The position numbers and the translations under genes are program-made. Shown here piece by piece: positions 51,881-64,000 of a stretch of 64,000 nucleotides of DNA (position 1 is its first letter; each line of letters opens with the position of its first letter). The notes under the pieces were generated by a model. That model was given only the letters and a program-made list of their open reading frames with translations. It was not told the DNA's origin and did not search any database. The DNA is taken from assembly GCA_037903355.1 (NCBI GenBank), contig JBAJFE010000017.1, forward strand, positions 310,001 through 374,000. The letters run 5' to 3'. This DNA is from Trichuris trichiura. Its lineage: Eukaryota > Nematoda > Enoplea > Trichinellida > Trichuridae.

Positions 51881-54621
51881 TGCATGACGAAATTTCAAAA
51901 CGCCTTTATAAAATCAATCATTTTCCAGTACATACGCTCGAAAATTCAAACGAAATCATCCCGCGACTTTACCTGCACATATTAATAGAATAATTCTTGC
52001 ATATTACTGTAGTCGGCAAATGCGCGTGTTAATGAAAGACGTGCGTAGAGTCTCTACAATCGGAAGTAATAGTTGCAAGAGGTAGTTCTGCAGACAAAAA
52101 AATTCTGATAAGGAAGGTTTCCTTTATTTATCAGATTTTCTCAGTCAGTTGATATTCAACGAACGGCATACTTCTCCCTTTTGCAGCGCTTCCCTTATTT
52201 CAGACTTTTATTTTTAAAAAAATGCAACCTACTTCTTTCTCGAAGCCATTGTTTATCAAAAACGATAACTTAAAAAAAACTAGTTGGCAGCACTAGAGAC
52301 TCTGCAGAATAAATCGTATTTTTCAAAAGAAAAAATGTATTTTGTTTTAAAAAAACAGGTAATATGAACAATATGCACCACAGCTATATATATGCAGGAA
52401 ACCGAGAAACGACCCTACGAATTAACGATGTTCAAGTAGCATTTGTTTTGGGGTACTGTGGTACAGCCCGCACTACTGATTGTTCTTTAATACTAAAGCG
52501 TAGACCACTGTTGAAATAAAGATAGTTTGCTAGAAAAGCGATTAGCAGACTTGTTAAAACAATAGCAGGCCGAATAGGCGCTGTTGGGAAGGCTGAATCG
52601 ATTTCGTACAAGTAAAGGGTTGCAACTTGATTATCGTTTATCGTACTGTATGATTGTTTTTGTCGAATTTCAATAATCAAGGCTCTATTAATTGAGCGTT
52701 TACCGTATTTCAATATTTTCCAGTCACAATTGAATTAAAGCGGCGGCATTATATATAATTTTTAAGCTTCTGCTTTGTAGGTACGTAAAATCATGTCTCA
52801 CTCTTCTTCGTAGAGCCTTAAAGTATTGCTTTGTTTGCTTCGCGGTATGGGACCCCGATGCTAATGTTGTACGCACTCATTCAAAAACTGGCAAGAATGA
52901 GTAGCCTTGATTGAAATGGAAGACATACTGAATACTAAATACTCAAATGCGTCTGCAACTCTTTCCGTATGAATATCTTAACAACGTAGCTCGCGTAGGC
53001 GTTGTAGGTGCAACTTGCTAGCTCAGAGCTCAATATACTGCAGCAGCTGCAAAACAGCTCATTCAGAAAACAGTTCCACTTAAAGATCATATAATACCGT
53101 CGTACGGGAACACTCGAAAAACCGGCGTGTTTTTTCTGGGCGTAAAGTTTACTGCGGCATTACTGCTGCTCACAGAGAGGCACCGCGAAGGCGAAAAAGA
53201 ATAAAATGGTTTAGAAGAACGAGACAGTCTGCGCAACCATAAAATGCATAATTACTTGCCTATTTATATTAATCGGCTACGCGGTGTTACAATGCATTGT
53301 AGCGCATAATTAATGATAACCCAATAAATCATTGATAAGTAGTGTAGCTGAGAATCAGTATAAATCTGAACAACTTTTGGACATGCGAATCAATATGACA
53401 GTAAAAACTTGATGTTTGTCGTCAGCTGACGACAATAAATTCATACGTTTGATATTAAGGTAGGTGTTTGTCAGTTAATATTAGATTCGTTATCTCTTGT
53501 CGTAGCAGTCCACTTTCGAAACAAGCCTTACTAGCGTTGAATAACTGAATAGTTTAAAATGGACTGGATATCTTTTGCGCGCTTCTTTGTAACTGTGCGC
53601 AACCAATGTAGTCTTTATTTACTGCAAAGCAAACAGTTGTTGGCAAGTGAAAGGCGGTCCGTTCACTTGGGAAATGCATTGCAATGCAATTGCGTAGATT
53701 TTGTTTGTTCGGTCGGAAAGTCAATTAAAGCTTTCGAGCAACGTCGCGTTGGATTTGTCGGCAGATAACAATTTTGAGCTTTTTGCAAAAGTCTCTCAAT
53801 GCACCGCGAATTTGCTTACGACTGATGATGAGCATAGGCTCAATGGTATTAACGTTAAGCGCGAAAGTTTCTACTCTGCTGCTTGCCGGCAAAGTTGACT
53901 AATATTGTCGTCATTTGAGCACTTCTTTATGGCATGCAGTTTAATTGATCAGTTGCTCCGTTAAAGCCGTCTTAAGAATGTTGAATGCCTTTTTCTGTGC
54001 CCTCATTGTGCACCGCTTTTCCCGCAAAACTGGTTGCACTCTTCAACATTGTTCGTTCAGCGCAGGAACTGAGCACTCGTCACGTATAGTTCCTTTTGAC
54101 TGCTGTTATTCTTAGTCGAGATTCCATTGGAACCGTTTTGCGCAAATCCTTGCAGAAGTAATGCTTTTTGCCCATATTGACATCTTGATTAGTACAGCGC
54201 TTTTCAAAGTTGCAAGGCGAAAGGAATTGCTTTGTCCCGCTAAGCCAAATAATTCAAGCATCAGACTTTAAAGGCGTAAGTGAGCGACATTTCAAAACGC
54301 GCTTTGCCATTCAAGTGCTCTGACAACTTTGTCCTTTGTAGTACGTTGCTTTATTTTCGCTTACACTTCAACAACCACTAATGGCAACCGCTTTCCAGTC
54401 AATAATACTTTATTATGTTTAGTTTAATTTAGAACGATTGTACGCACCTTTGGCCTGCGATACGTGCATTTCCAATTCTTTTCTAACGTCTTTATTCATG
54501 TAGCGTTGAGCTGCTCCAGACGTCTTTTCCTACGTTTGCTTGTTGTGTTGTTTTTCAAATTCTTGCATATTCCATTTTATGATTCATTTTAGATTAGCGG
54601 ACCGGATGCAAACCCGTTCGC
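51881..54621. other. Gene-poor stretch upstream of the CLIP gene
   Basis: No recognised gene. A 93-codon minus-strand frame at 52713-52432 has one hydrophobic helix (PAIVLTSLLIAFLANYLYF). Two plus-strand frames at 53559-53900 are protein-like in composition only. The CLIP promoter is presumably in the right part. Confidence 0.4.
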
Positions 54622-57600
54622 ATGGAAACTGCTGAAAATTTAAATAAGTCCAACTCGCCGCTTAAACCATCCCACTTGCCCAGGCCGGTTGGATTGGCGC
54701 TGAGTCGCGGTTTGAGTAAGTTGAATTTTTAAAATTTCGATTGGCCTCCGGTAATAACTTGCAAAGAGGGAAAGCTCGAAGCGCGAAATGACGTTTGGAA
54801 TTTTTAGGCAAAGAGTCTTTGGTCAGCGTTAATTCGACGCAAGTCGTCGACGACTGGATCGTTGGCGATCGTTGCTACGTAAGCGGCGTTCGACCTGGTA
54901 AAATAGCCTTTTTGGGTGAGACCCATTTTGGCTCCGGCGACTGGGCGGGAGTTGTTCTGGATGAAGCTACTGGTAAAAATGACGGCTGCGTTATGGGCGT
55001 CAGGTATTTTCAGGTATTGGCATCTCTTTTTTTGCTTGCTACGTTTTACTATTCTAGTTAAGCGCTAATTTTAGTGTTCCCCTGATCATGGCCTTTTTTG
55101 CCGCCTAACCAAGCTCAGTCGACAGCCTCTGCCGAAGCTTAAACTTGTATCATGCAACGAAAAGGAAGCCGAAGCTGATGGACCTTCAGAAGGTATGTGT
55201 ACGTGTAAAGCCTACTTGGTCCAACTCTTCTCTGAATGCGCGCATGGCACGAAACTAATAAATACGCTGCCATATTTGAAGTGTGAACAGACAGAGTCTA
55301 GGTTTCTACTGATATTTGCGTATGTTAACTTACGACATAAGCTTTTGATGACTTACCAATTCTTGCAAACCAGCTTAGGCGAACCAGTGATCACATGATT
55401 GATAAAAACAACTTTTTTCAACTTCTTGCGTCATCCGCTTCGTCCAAGTCCAAAGTCAAATCGCGCGGCTGTTTAATGGAATCTGTTTTAGAACGCAGTT
55501 TAATTTCCGCCGTCTTTTCATTCCTCGCATCGCGTTCTTCCACCCTTGCAGCAGGTGCGCACTTGCGTATAAATTACAGTATGCACCCTACCTGCATTCG
55601 TTTACCGTTATTTGAATGTTTAAATATCCGAACGACGCCTTGGTAAATATAGTTCGGATAACGTGGCATCGCTGTATTGAAAAAAAAAGATGACAGTATC
55701 ACGAGACTTTTTCATTTGAAAAATTCGCAGCTACTGAGTTCTTAAGCGCATAAAATGAATGACAAGGCACGCTGCGTGCCACTCCGTTGCACCCGAAAAA
55801 CGGCTTTCAAAGCATCAAAACATAATCGATGCAGTGTATATATATATATACACTGCATTGATTAATATATAGGACGCAATTGAATCCTTTTATTTTCTTT
55901 CCATCTTTCCTTACACGTAAAGGAGTTCGTACTTGGTACGAAGCTTCTCAGTTCAGTCATCGTATCATCCCAGTGAAAGAATGCTTGGAAAGCTTTTCAT
56001 TGCGATTGCAGCTTCACTGCCAACCACGTCGGGCATATGAATGATGCTTTCATACCGACCTGCCCGACTTTTGAGCTTAGCAACGCAGTAAGTATCATGT
56101 TTCTATTCGCGGAGATTTTTTGCATAGCCGTTAAGTCGACTACGGAAATGACATAAGCGATTTTTCAGCGTCTCCGTTGGTTGTCGCATAAGCTATGTGT
56201 ACTGTACTAACATTAGGATCTTCAGGTTCAAAATTTATGTCATTTGTTAAAAGTGCACCATAGTATAAAGCATCAGTCAACTTATTCAGTCCGTTTTAAT
56301 GTCGCATCCCGCGCCTTTCTCATTGTTGTGTCGGCCTTCCCGTTTCCTTCCTAAGTTTACATGTCGATTTAGTATTAATAGTACAGTCGGCCCTCGTTAT
56401 CCGCGGTTAGTTCGTCCCGAATTTTGAGCGTTACACCGCGTAAAACGAATTCCGCGTTGTATAGGATACCCTATGAAAGTGGCTAAATAGCTTGTATTCC
56501 AGCCGCGTATTTCATCCTATCCCCTTGAGTTCCTTCCGGAACGGTTATAATACCTAGTGATCCTTTGAAGCTTGGTACTACGGAATCTAGCTACGAGATA
56601 ATGACATCAATGAGACTGCGCTTGTCCAGTGGGGCCAGCCATCAGAGTCCAAGCCATTAAATACAAGAAAGGACGAAAGTAGGATGATCTTTCTTTAAAC
56701 GCTTTGGAATCACCTTGCTTTAATGAGCTAAGCGATGTACTGGTGCGCGGAATGGGTACAGAGCAGGGGAAATATAAAATGCACAGGCCCACTTAAGCAG
56801 AAATACTGAACATCACATGGAACTCATCCACATAGAACAAAACGTCTACGGGCAGAAATGTTTGGCGCATCAGGAATCAGACAATTCATCCACTTTCTGT
56901 AAGTGGGTGCAGATCCCCTGGAGACCGGCCAGCCCTAGGGTTGCTTGAACTTGTTGGTAGCGAAACTTCTCGCAGATAGGCTCCGCAGCTGCTGGAGCTT
57001 TATTTAAAAACATTATTATAGGGAGCTGTCTCTTCCTTTTCTTCGCTTCATCGAATAAATCCTGTAGTGGTTTCAACGAAGCCGTTATTCCTCGTGTAAC
57101 GATGATGCCACGTTCCATGGATGGATCATATTCAACAATCATATCTCTAAGACCTGCGCTTGCCGGAAAATAGTGGGCAGCTTTTGCAGCGTCCAATCCG
57201 AGGGTGTTTGAGCTTCTGCATCTTCCATAACGTCGTCGTCACTGGCCGTAGGTGATTGCATCAGTTCTTCGAGTTCCTTGTTGGTGAACGGTTTTCCACA
57301 ATCTTCTATGTGCTCTCTGATATCGTCTTCTATCATGTCGGAGGAATCCTCTTCCCAACTCCTTGGCAATATTCACTATGCCCATGACCTCCTCATCGAT
57401 GGCACCTAAATTCTCGCATTCACTGACTGCGTCTACCCGCAAAGTTTCCAGCAACCACTGACTGTTCTAGGTTTTATCTCGTGTACTGCCTCCGCAATGA
57501 GGGCGATAGCGTCTGCAATTGAGAAACGCTTCCACAGTCCGGTAAGATCGCAATCTGCATTAGCGTGGAGCGTATCACGAAGCTTTCCAAATACGAGACG

Positions 57601-60600
57601 AGTATAAGTAGCCTTAATGCATTTTATGGCGCCCTGATCCAGTGGCTGTAGTAGTGATGTCGAGTTAGCGGGCAAAAATTTCACCTCGACGTTCTCATTA
57701 GCGAAGCAAAGAGATTGCGGGTGACCGGGGGCGTTAACAATTACGAGGAGGACCTTGAAAGTCATCCCCTTGCTTTCCAGGTACTTTTTCACTTCAGGAA
57801 TGAAGCATTGGTTAAACCACTCCGTAAAAAGGATAACCGTCATCCACGCCTTCTTGTTGTGCTGCCAGAAGACCGGCGGGCAATTCTTGTTCTTGTTTCT
57901 GAGCGACTGGGGATTACGAGTTCGGTAGACAACGCCGGGCCTTAGCATGTGTCCTGCAGCGTTGCCACAGAGCACAAGAGTGAGTTGATCTTTCAGTGGT
58001 TTGAATCCCGGGGCTTGCTTTGCGCTCTTGTGGATGTACGTGCGCTCTGGCATTTGCTTCCAGAATAATGCCGTTTCGTCACAATTGAAGATTTGTTCTG
58101 GGAGATATCCCTTTTGGTCCACTATCTTTTTGAATTCCTCCGGGAATGTCGAGGCAGCTACGCAATCAGCCGATGCCGCTTCTCCAGTGATCTTTAAGTT
58201 CTTGAGGTTGAAGCGCTTCACGTATTTGGCTAGCCATCCTTTGCTAGCAGTAAACCCTTTTCTCTCGTTCTCTGCAACCGAGCCAGAGAAGTGCTCATAT
58301 AAGCTCAGCGCTTTCTCCCGAATAACTTTCCCGTCGACAGGGACATGCTTCCGCCACATGTCCTCTATCCAAACGCTTAGCGCTTTCTCGGCCTTCACGA
58401 GGACTTTGTTGCGAACTACAGGAGCTCTTTTCGCCAGTGAAGGGTCGGGGTGCACGCTTCTTCGAATCTCAGCTTCCTGTTGCTTTATCGTACGAATGCT
58501 GGATTCATTTTTCCCGATCTTGCGGCCCGCTTCGGCACATGACAATCCGCTTTTCAAAAGATCTAGGACTTTTACTTTCTCATGAAGGGTAAGGATACTA
58601 CGTTGTGTCTTAGCCCTAGAGGAACCGCTCTGTTCACTTAGTTGCCTTCTGTCAGCCATCCTGCTATGCGACACCAGTTACACGACGCGAAAGTTCAGAC
58701 CTACCACACTGCAGGGAAACTGATATTTGCGCACAGCGCGTGGCCTCGACAACGCGTCCGAAGGAATAATGAGCAGTCAGAAGAATGACAAGGCCTCATT
58801 AGCATTGTGCACGGTTAGAGAGCACTGTGGGCAGAGAGTCTTTCGCGAACGCGCAGATGATCACACTGCTGCAAAGGCATGCAACGACACTAGTGCAATT
58901 ATAATGCCGGCCAGCGGTGCGCATGTTTTTGTGAAAAGATGATGTCACTATTTCACGCTGGACAAACCGCGTTGTATAGAATCCGCGGATAACGAGGGCC
59001 GACTGTATTTTGACATGCATCTGTGCAGCCATCCCGAATTGAGCAAGTTTAAAGAAGGCAGTGAAACGCTATGCCAACAGGTTAAAAACGAATTGCGAAA
59101 CTTCTATGTCCCTTGTTGTTATTAACATTCCTTTTTTTCCCGCTCGCTGTGTAGACCTGCTCCTGCGGAAAAGTGTCGTAAAGGTAATGGACAAACTTTT
59201 TCACCGCGTTTTCGCTGCATCAGAGATTAGCAACATTGTCGGTGGGTCTTCATTTCAGTAAAAACACTGTAAGATTGTAGAAACGTTCATTTAATAAATT
59301 TACTCGCGCCAGTAAAAGTTACTGCGGTTCCGTGAACTTTTCAAGAAACCAGTTAGCTTTCAAAACAACTTGCTCTCGTAATGTTTCCCTCCGGAAAAAT
59401 TTTGTTTGATTAATGATGTTCAGGTTGCACGATGCTACATCGCTTTGATTGCTTTTCAGCCAGTTAACTAAACTATGAGCTTGCGTAAAATATTTGCTTT
59501 TCTTGGCCAGGCACGCGCGCTCCAACTTGTCCGGGTAAAAAATAACGCTGAGAGAGAGAGAGTGAGGAATCGGTCGAAATCGAACTCTTGGCAACTTTGA
59601 AGAAACGGCGGATTCGTATCTTCGATTTTGGGTCCCTTTTGTACGGAAGTGGTTGTAGTTTGATCGGCCGCGAATGCGTAAGAGATTTTTTTAAATTTAA
59701 ATAACTTCTAGCATGACGTGCTTGCGAGATTGCGTGTTAATGTCGGGAGTAAATGTTACTGTGCGCTTTCGTGGTGCCGACGGCTTTTTTTTAGTTTTTA
59801 AGGTTTTCAATTTAAGCAAGGCCATTCAGCCTGCTACTGCTGCTACAGCCTGCGACGTCATTTTGCGCTTAGCTAATTTGCGCTGTTGTCATAGTGCTTA
59901 TCTTTGGAAAAGCGTGCCTAGCCTTAATTGGGCAAATACTATTTTAAATCTGATGTAAAAGCAAAGCGGTGTGTTTGTTTGTCACGTTCTCTCTTTGCGC
60001 AACAGCCTGTTTTGCTACTCGGCTTTTCGTCAGTCGTTGTACAGCCGATGTGTATTGAATGATGCTCTCGTTTCGATACACCGACTATCACAGTGCAAAA
60101 ATCTTTTCAGCAGCCCCTTCGTCGTGGTCTGTCGGCTCCCCGTCCGCAACACAGTCAGTCCCGCCTACTCCCTCCGCAAGAGTGAACTTGCGCTTGGGAG
60201 ATCAGGTTGTCGTCAGCGGGTACAAGCAGGGTACGTTACGCTATTTGGGCACAACCGACTTTGCAGCCGGCGTTTGGGCCGGCATCGAGCTTGACCAGCC
60301 TTACGGGAAAAATGATGGCTCCGTTCAAGGAAAAAGGTAAGGCTACGCGTTTTTTTACATTTTAACATTTCATTCGCAGGTATTTCGCTTGCAAACCCTC
60401 TTATGGACTATTCGCCCCCGTCGAGAAGGTCGAGATTCCATGGAATGCGGGACTCAGGCAGAAAACGCCCATTGTCCGCCATAATATCGCATCGCTAATA
60501 AGGACTCGACGAAACCAGAGCCTAAGGGGCAGCCAGGAGTCGTTGACGAGCATATCTTCTGTACATAGCAGTGCCAGCAGGCGGATAAGACTCGGAGTGT

Positions 60601-62717
60601 CAGCTCTGTCAACATCATGTACTCCATCCGTCAAAGTACGTTTTTTGGCTTCAACTTTTTCTCAGTCGCGACCGCGCGGCAGCTGCGCATTTTGCTTTTT
60701 CCAATTTTTAGCATTTGCAGCAATTCAGCAAAGAGCAACTGACAGACGGGTCCCCTATGACGGTCGCAATGAAAGTAAACTTTACGTTCAATGGGCTCTA
60801 GTAATTTGTTGGTTTAATTTTTCTGCTTTGCATTTTCAGACTGCCCTAAAGGAAAAGGAGCGACATATTGACCAGCTGCTTAAGGAGAGGGATATCGAGC
60901 GGACTGAAATGGCTCAGCTGACTCAATTAATGGAGCAGGCTAGCTTTTACTATGCTTTGATCATTTCCGCAATAAGTTTAATCCATCCTTTACAGAGAGA
61001 GCGGGAATTGAAGATTGCACGCGAAGACGGCGCCGAAACTGCCAACCAGCTGCAAGAAAAGATAGAGTTCCTGGAAAATGCAGTTGGCAATACGGAAAAG
61101 GAGAACAAGCGGCTACTGGAGTTGCTCGAAGTTGAGAAACAGTAAAAAGCCTTTTTTCGACGGATAGACGGGATTTCACTTGTTTGTTTGTAGAAAAAAT
61201 GACGACCTTTCGTTCCGGCTTGACGAGGAGATGTGCCTTAGAAATGAGATGAAAGTCAAACTAGCCGAGCAGGAGGAACATATTGCGCGGCTGACTGCTC
61301 AGGTTGAACTGCAGGGAAGTCGCTGTATTGAGCTGGAAAATCGACTTGCGTCCTTACAAGACTCTGTACTTACAGTGCTCAAAGCTTTCTTGAAAGCTTT
61401 TCTCCCTTTTTTAGCTTCAAGCAGCAAATGCTAAACCCCAAGTTGTGGACGCTGGTCAGCAATGCGATCAAGAGCTTAATGCCGTGAGCTTGAAAGCGCT
61501 TGTTGTCAATGTGACATTGCGTTTTTTAAAGCAGGAAGGGCATACGGCATCTGCATTGTGCAGGCTTGAAGGGGAGAACGCCAAGCTTGACGAGCTTTTG
61601 AAAGTCCAGCTAAACTTGTTGGCTAGTTGCCAAGAGAAAATAGATTTTCAAGTTCGTTTCATTTTTTTACAGTTCTCCTTGTTTGTTTGTTGACGTTGCT
61701 GCGTATTGCAGAGCAGTACGATCCAGAAATTGACGGACGAAGTTGATAGTTGGTTTTTTCAACTCATTTTTATTTTTTCATTTGTGTCACACTTTGTAGG
61801 GATGAAAATACAATCTGCCGACCCTTCTCCAACCGTTGAAATGGTAAAAATTGATTACCTTATCCTGCAATTATCTCTTATGTCAATACTTAATCATAAT
61901 AACTTGTGCTGCCCCATTAGGCGCGTATATGTAACTGCTCTTGCTTGCTTCTGCGTTTACACAACGGGCTGTAACTGTTTTAATTGTTCCTTTAGAAGCG
62001 AGCTTGGTTATTCTTGTCAATTTATCGATATACTTTATAGGTTTCGGAATCCGCTTCCACAAGTGAGCTGTTGGCGACTTCCGACGTTCCGTCGAAAGAA
62101 AGAAGTAGCGAAGAGACTGACGAAAGCTGCGACACGCTTTCGTTGCCAAGAAATGAGGTACGCCGTACGCATTTTGTTTTTTCTTTTTTTGGAGGAATAG
62201 AAGTCATTTTTCAAGTTTCAGCTAAATGACAATACTTTTTCGTAAATAGGGAAGCCTCTATGCAAATCCCTTTAAGTAACTTATTCCCGTAAAATCTAGT
62301 TTTCTTCATTTTTATTAATGAACAGGAAAGGTTGAAAATTTCGTACTACTTTTCCAGGTGGTAAACCGCCTTGGAGTGTGTTCCTGTATTCGTCCGCAAA
62401 TAGTACAGTATTCTTAACAGTAATCAGGTCTGTTCTGCCTGCAAATTTACGCTATGCCAAGAATGAGAAAATGGGATTGCGAAGCTTGAGGCCAAAACGA
62501 AACAAGGCAGAGACATCACCGGCAGATTGTTGCGCCTATTGGAACATACCTGATTATTTTTCTCTTCTAAAAATTTTTTGCGGTATTTCCAACCCGTTTT
62601 TGAATAACGTTTATTGCAAAAGCGTTTAATACGTATTGCGGAAATACCGAAAAGAAATTTTTTAGAAAAGAAAAAAAACTCCCGTTAAGAAAATAAAAAA
62701 AGAAAAAACAATACCTG

Positions 62718-62796
<79 letters not shown>

Positions 62797-63376
62797 GGCA
62801 CAGATTTGCATATTATGTTTCTTTCTATTAATAGATGCTGCATACTAAATGAATTCCAATATTTAGACATTGAGCACTGTTCCATCAGGTGAGACGTTTC
62901 CCAGCTAATGGTTTGCCGACTTGTTAACTTGAACTGTGTCAGCTGCTGGAGTTTCCTACGATCAGTCGAATAGCGAAGGCACTGAAGATAAGCTTGGCAG
63001 TACCTCAACGTCAGAAAAGGAAGTGCGTATTTATGCTAATTAGTTGACGCAACAAAACATCGTTTTTTTATTGAAGACTTCCGCGAATGTTAAAAGTAGT
63101 ATCGAAGTATTCGATGATCCCGAAAGAATAAAACAAGTGAACATGCTCGAGGACGAAATAAAACGCGTCACTCAGCTTCTGCAAGTACGAGAAAGCGAAA
63201 CCGAAGGTGATCTTGTTTTTCCAGCTTTCATTTACGACATCCGAATTGCGTTGCAGACTTGAAGGCATCGTTGGAGCAAAGGGCGAACGAATGCAAACGT
63301 TTGGAAAACGAGTTCGCCTCGTTTCGCTCGGAGATGAATCACCTGCGCGAAGAGAAGCGCCGTTCGTCAATGCAAG
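54622..63376 (+). CDS. CLIP1: CLIP-family microtubule plus-end protein: two CAP-Gly domains and coiled coil
   Basis: CLIP-170 type proteins bind growing microtubule ends through CAP-Gly domains and dimerise through a coiled coil. Exons read: 54622-54715, 54808-55013, 55075-55192, 60111-60336, 60380-60635, 60840-60938, 60996-61141, 61194-61365, 61415-61483, 61535-61651, 61712-61748, 61800-61843, 62041-62157, then 62943-63022, 63077-63206 and 63257-63376. CAP-Gly 1 and 2 each have the tubulin-binding GKNDG motif (near 54976 and 60308) and the VRYFQ-C / RYFAC-P closing strand. A Ser/Arg-rich linker (SASRRIRLG) leads into a long heptad region with [18 protein letters not shown], close to vertebrate CLIP1. 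Phases agree up to 62157; at least one exon between 62157 and 62943 is unresolved. No C-terminal zinc knuckle was seen, so the gene may continue past 64000 or lack it. Intron 3 (4.9 kb) contains a Tigger transposon. Confidence 0.88.
55824..55863. repeat. 40-bp near-perfect palindrome
   Basis: Two 20-base arms around a TATATATA centre, with one mismatch (AATCGATGCAGTG versus AATCAATGCAGTG when read inward). It could form a cruciform or RNA hairpin. It lies in CLIP intron 3, about 520 bases left of the Tigger element. Confidence 0.9.
56384..59005 (-). mobile_element. Tigger/pogo-type DNA transposon, complete ends
   Basis: 2,622 bp with perfect 23-base terminal inverted repeats beginning CAGTCGGCCCTCGTTATC and flanked by TA on both sides (56382-56383 and 59006-59007), the tc1/mariner target duplication. 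The terminal sequence is the hallmark of Tigger elements. It carries one minus-strand transposase gene with several breaks, so this copy is not autonomous. Confidence 0.97.
56870..58659 (-). pseudogene. Tigger transposase, inactivated
   Basis: Starts at ATG 58659. Contains the pogo-type N-terminal helix-turn-helix ([18 protein letters not shown]), a CENP-B-like second DNA-binding part ([14 protein letters not shown]) and the DDE domain. Catalytic Asp 1 is in [12 protein letters not shown] and the later Asp in QPLDQGAI. The middle position, normally the Asp of DNAPGHP, reads VNAPGHP with Val one residue earlier, so that Asp is lost. The frame breaks at 57433. The acidic C-terminal part continues in other frames (about 57454-57239, 57369-57139 and 57196-56870), with blocks such as [16 protein letters not shown] and [14 protein letters not shown], so at least two frameshifts are present. 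Confidence 0.9.
62719..62795. repeat. (ATT)n microsatellite
   Basis: About 25 uninterrupted ATT triplets in a CLIP intron. No Penelope tail was recognised beside it. Confidence 0.97.
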
Positions 63377-64000
63377 GTTGCAATGAAGTATGCAATATTG
63401 GCATAATAATGTTGGACGGGGAATTTTTTTTTATTAATTCAAAAATCGCGGCCAACCATTGTAGTAGCAGTGCTACGCTAAGGACTGGCTAATACTTGGC
63501 ATTTGTCCAAGCTTCACGTTCGTTATGTAGTACGTTTACCGCATAAGGCAAGACAGCGCCGACACGAGTATCCTTTACGTATCCATTACGCCGGGTTGAT
63601 ATGTATGCATATACAACAGTCCCGGCGGGTTGCTTTAAATGAAGACGAACAACTTAAAATGTACAGACTGTAATTTCATAATATTGTTTATTCAAAGCGG
63701 TAACGTAAAGTAATGGTGCATGGCTGCGCCCTCCGCATATATGCAAATGTATGCAAATTTCTCTGAGTTAAAGGTTGCGCAGTAGCTCTTTGAACGATAG
63801 ATATAATTCCCTTTTAATCGGAGAGTTGGCCCTCCTCCATTTGCGGCCTTATTCTATGATGTAAAGCGTACTTTATTTAGGATAATCCCCCCAGCAACTG
63901 CAGTAAGCTTTCGTGATCACATGCTCAAGCATTATTAGCTTGGATGTTGTGATATTGTTTTGAAGAAATAAAATTGGGCAGATTAAAGGCCCGTCCATCG
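63377..64000. other. Right edge, CLIP gene end or intron
   Basis: If the donor at 63377 is used, this is intron. If not, the frame continues to a stop at about 63490. Contains AATAAA near 63967, compatible with a 3' end, but no further exon was recognised. Confidence 0.4.

Noticed and set aside
59551..59563. Short GA microsatellite
   Set aside because: Only about six repeats; below the length worth annotating.
62460..62548. Possible CLIP exon [18 protein letters not shown]
   Set aside because: The composition is coiled-coil-like, but no usable donor lies before the TGA, so it could not be joined in phase.

Overview
Eukaryotic, animal nuclear DNA, about 41% GC. Genes are split by many short GT-AG introns (about 50-62 bases) plus a few multi-kilobase ones, and gene-poor stretches are filled with transposons. 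The families present (RAB35, eIF3h, a secreted matrix metalloproteinase, a CLIP-type microtubule plus-end protein), the very short introns, two closely spaced same-strand genes and an over-used TACTGTA word fit a nematode or similar invertebrate. The species cannot be fixed from the sequence alone.

Left third (1-18.2 kb), the gene-dense part. A complete six-exon RAB35 GTPase lies on the plus strand (2038-6590); its last intron holds an eight-unit 75/76-bp minisatellite. It converges on a minus-strand gene for a mucin-like secreted or surface protein (10272-6845). Only 245 bases upstream ends a minus-strand eIF3h gene (13564-10518), and 138 bases further upstream is a 59-residue single-pass membrane microprotein (13882-13703). 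Two tRNA-Gly(GCC) genes on opposite strands follow, then a minus-strand gene for a protein with two KH-like modules (18132-16046).

Middle (18-33 kb). This part is sparse. It holds an unrecognised plus-strand gene (22058-23479 or longer), a first exon with a signal peptide and a polybasic site (24907-25188), and a matrix metalloproteinase gene (27239-31719). The metalloproteinase has a cysteine switch and zinc site but an unfamiliar C-terminal extension in place of hemopexin repeats.

Right-middle (33-52 kb) is a transposon cluster. It contains two closely related Penelope-like elements with GIY-YIG endonuclease, one preceded by its own inverted tail. It also has a young Ty3/Gypsy element with 123-bp LTRs and a GTAG target duplication, a hAT C-terminal fragment, and three copies of a non-coding repeat studded with ATATC boxes. 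The Penelope tails carry hammerhead-ribozyme-like cores whose helices covary between families.

Right end (54.6-64 kb) is a CLIP-family gene with two CAP-Gly domains followed by coiled coil. A complete but inactivated Tigger/pogo DNA transposon lies in its large third intron. The gene may run off the right edge.

Exon limits were read by eye from splice consensus, frame and family resemblance. No alignment or structure program was run.
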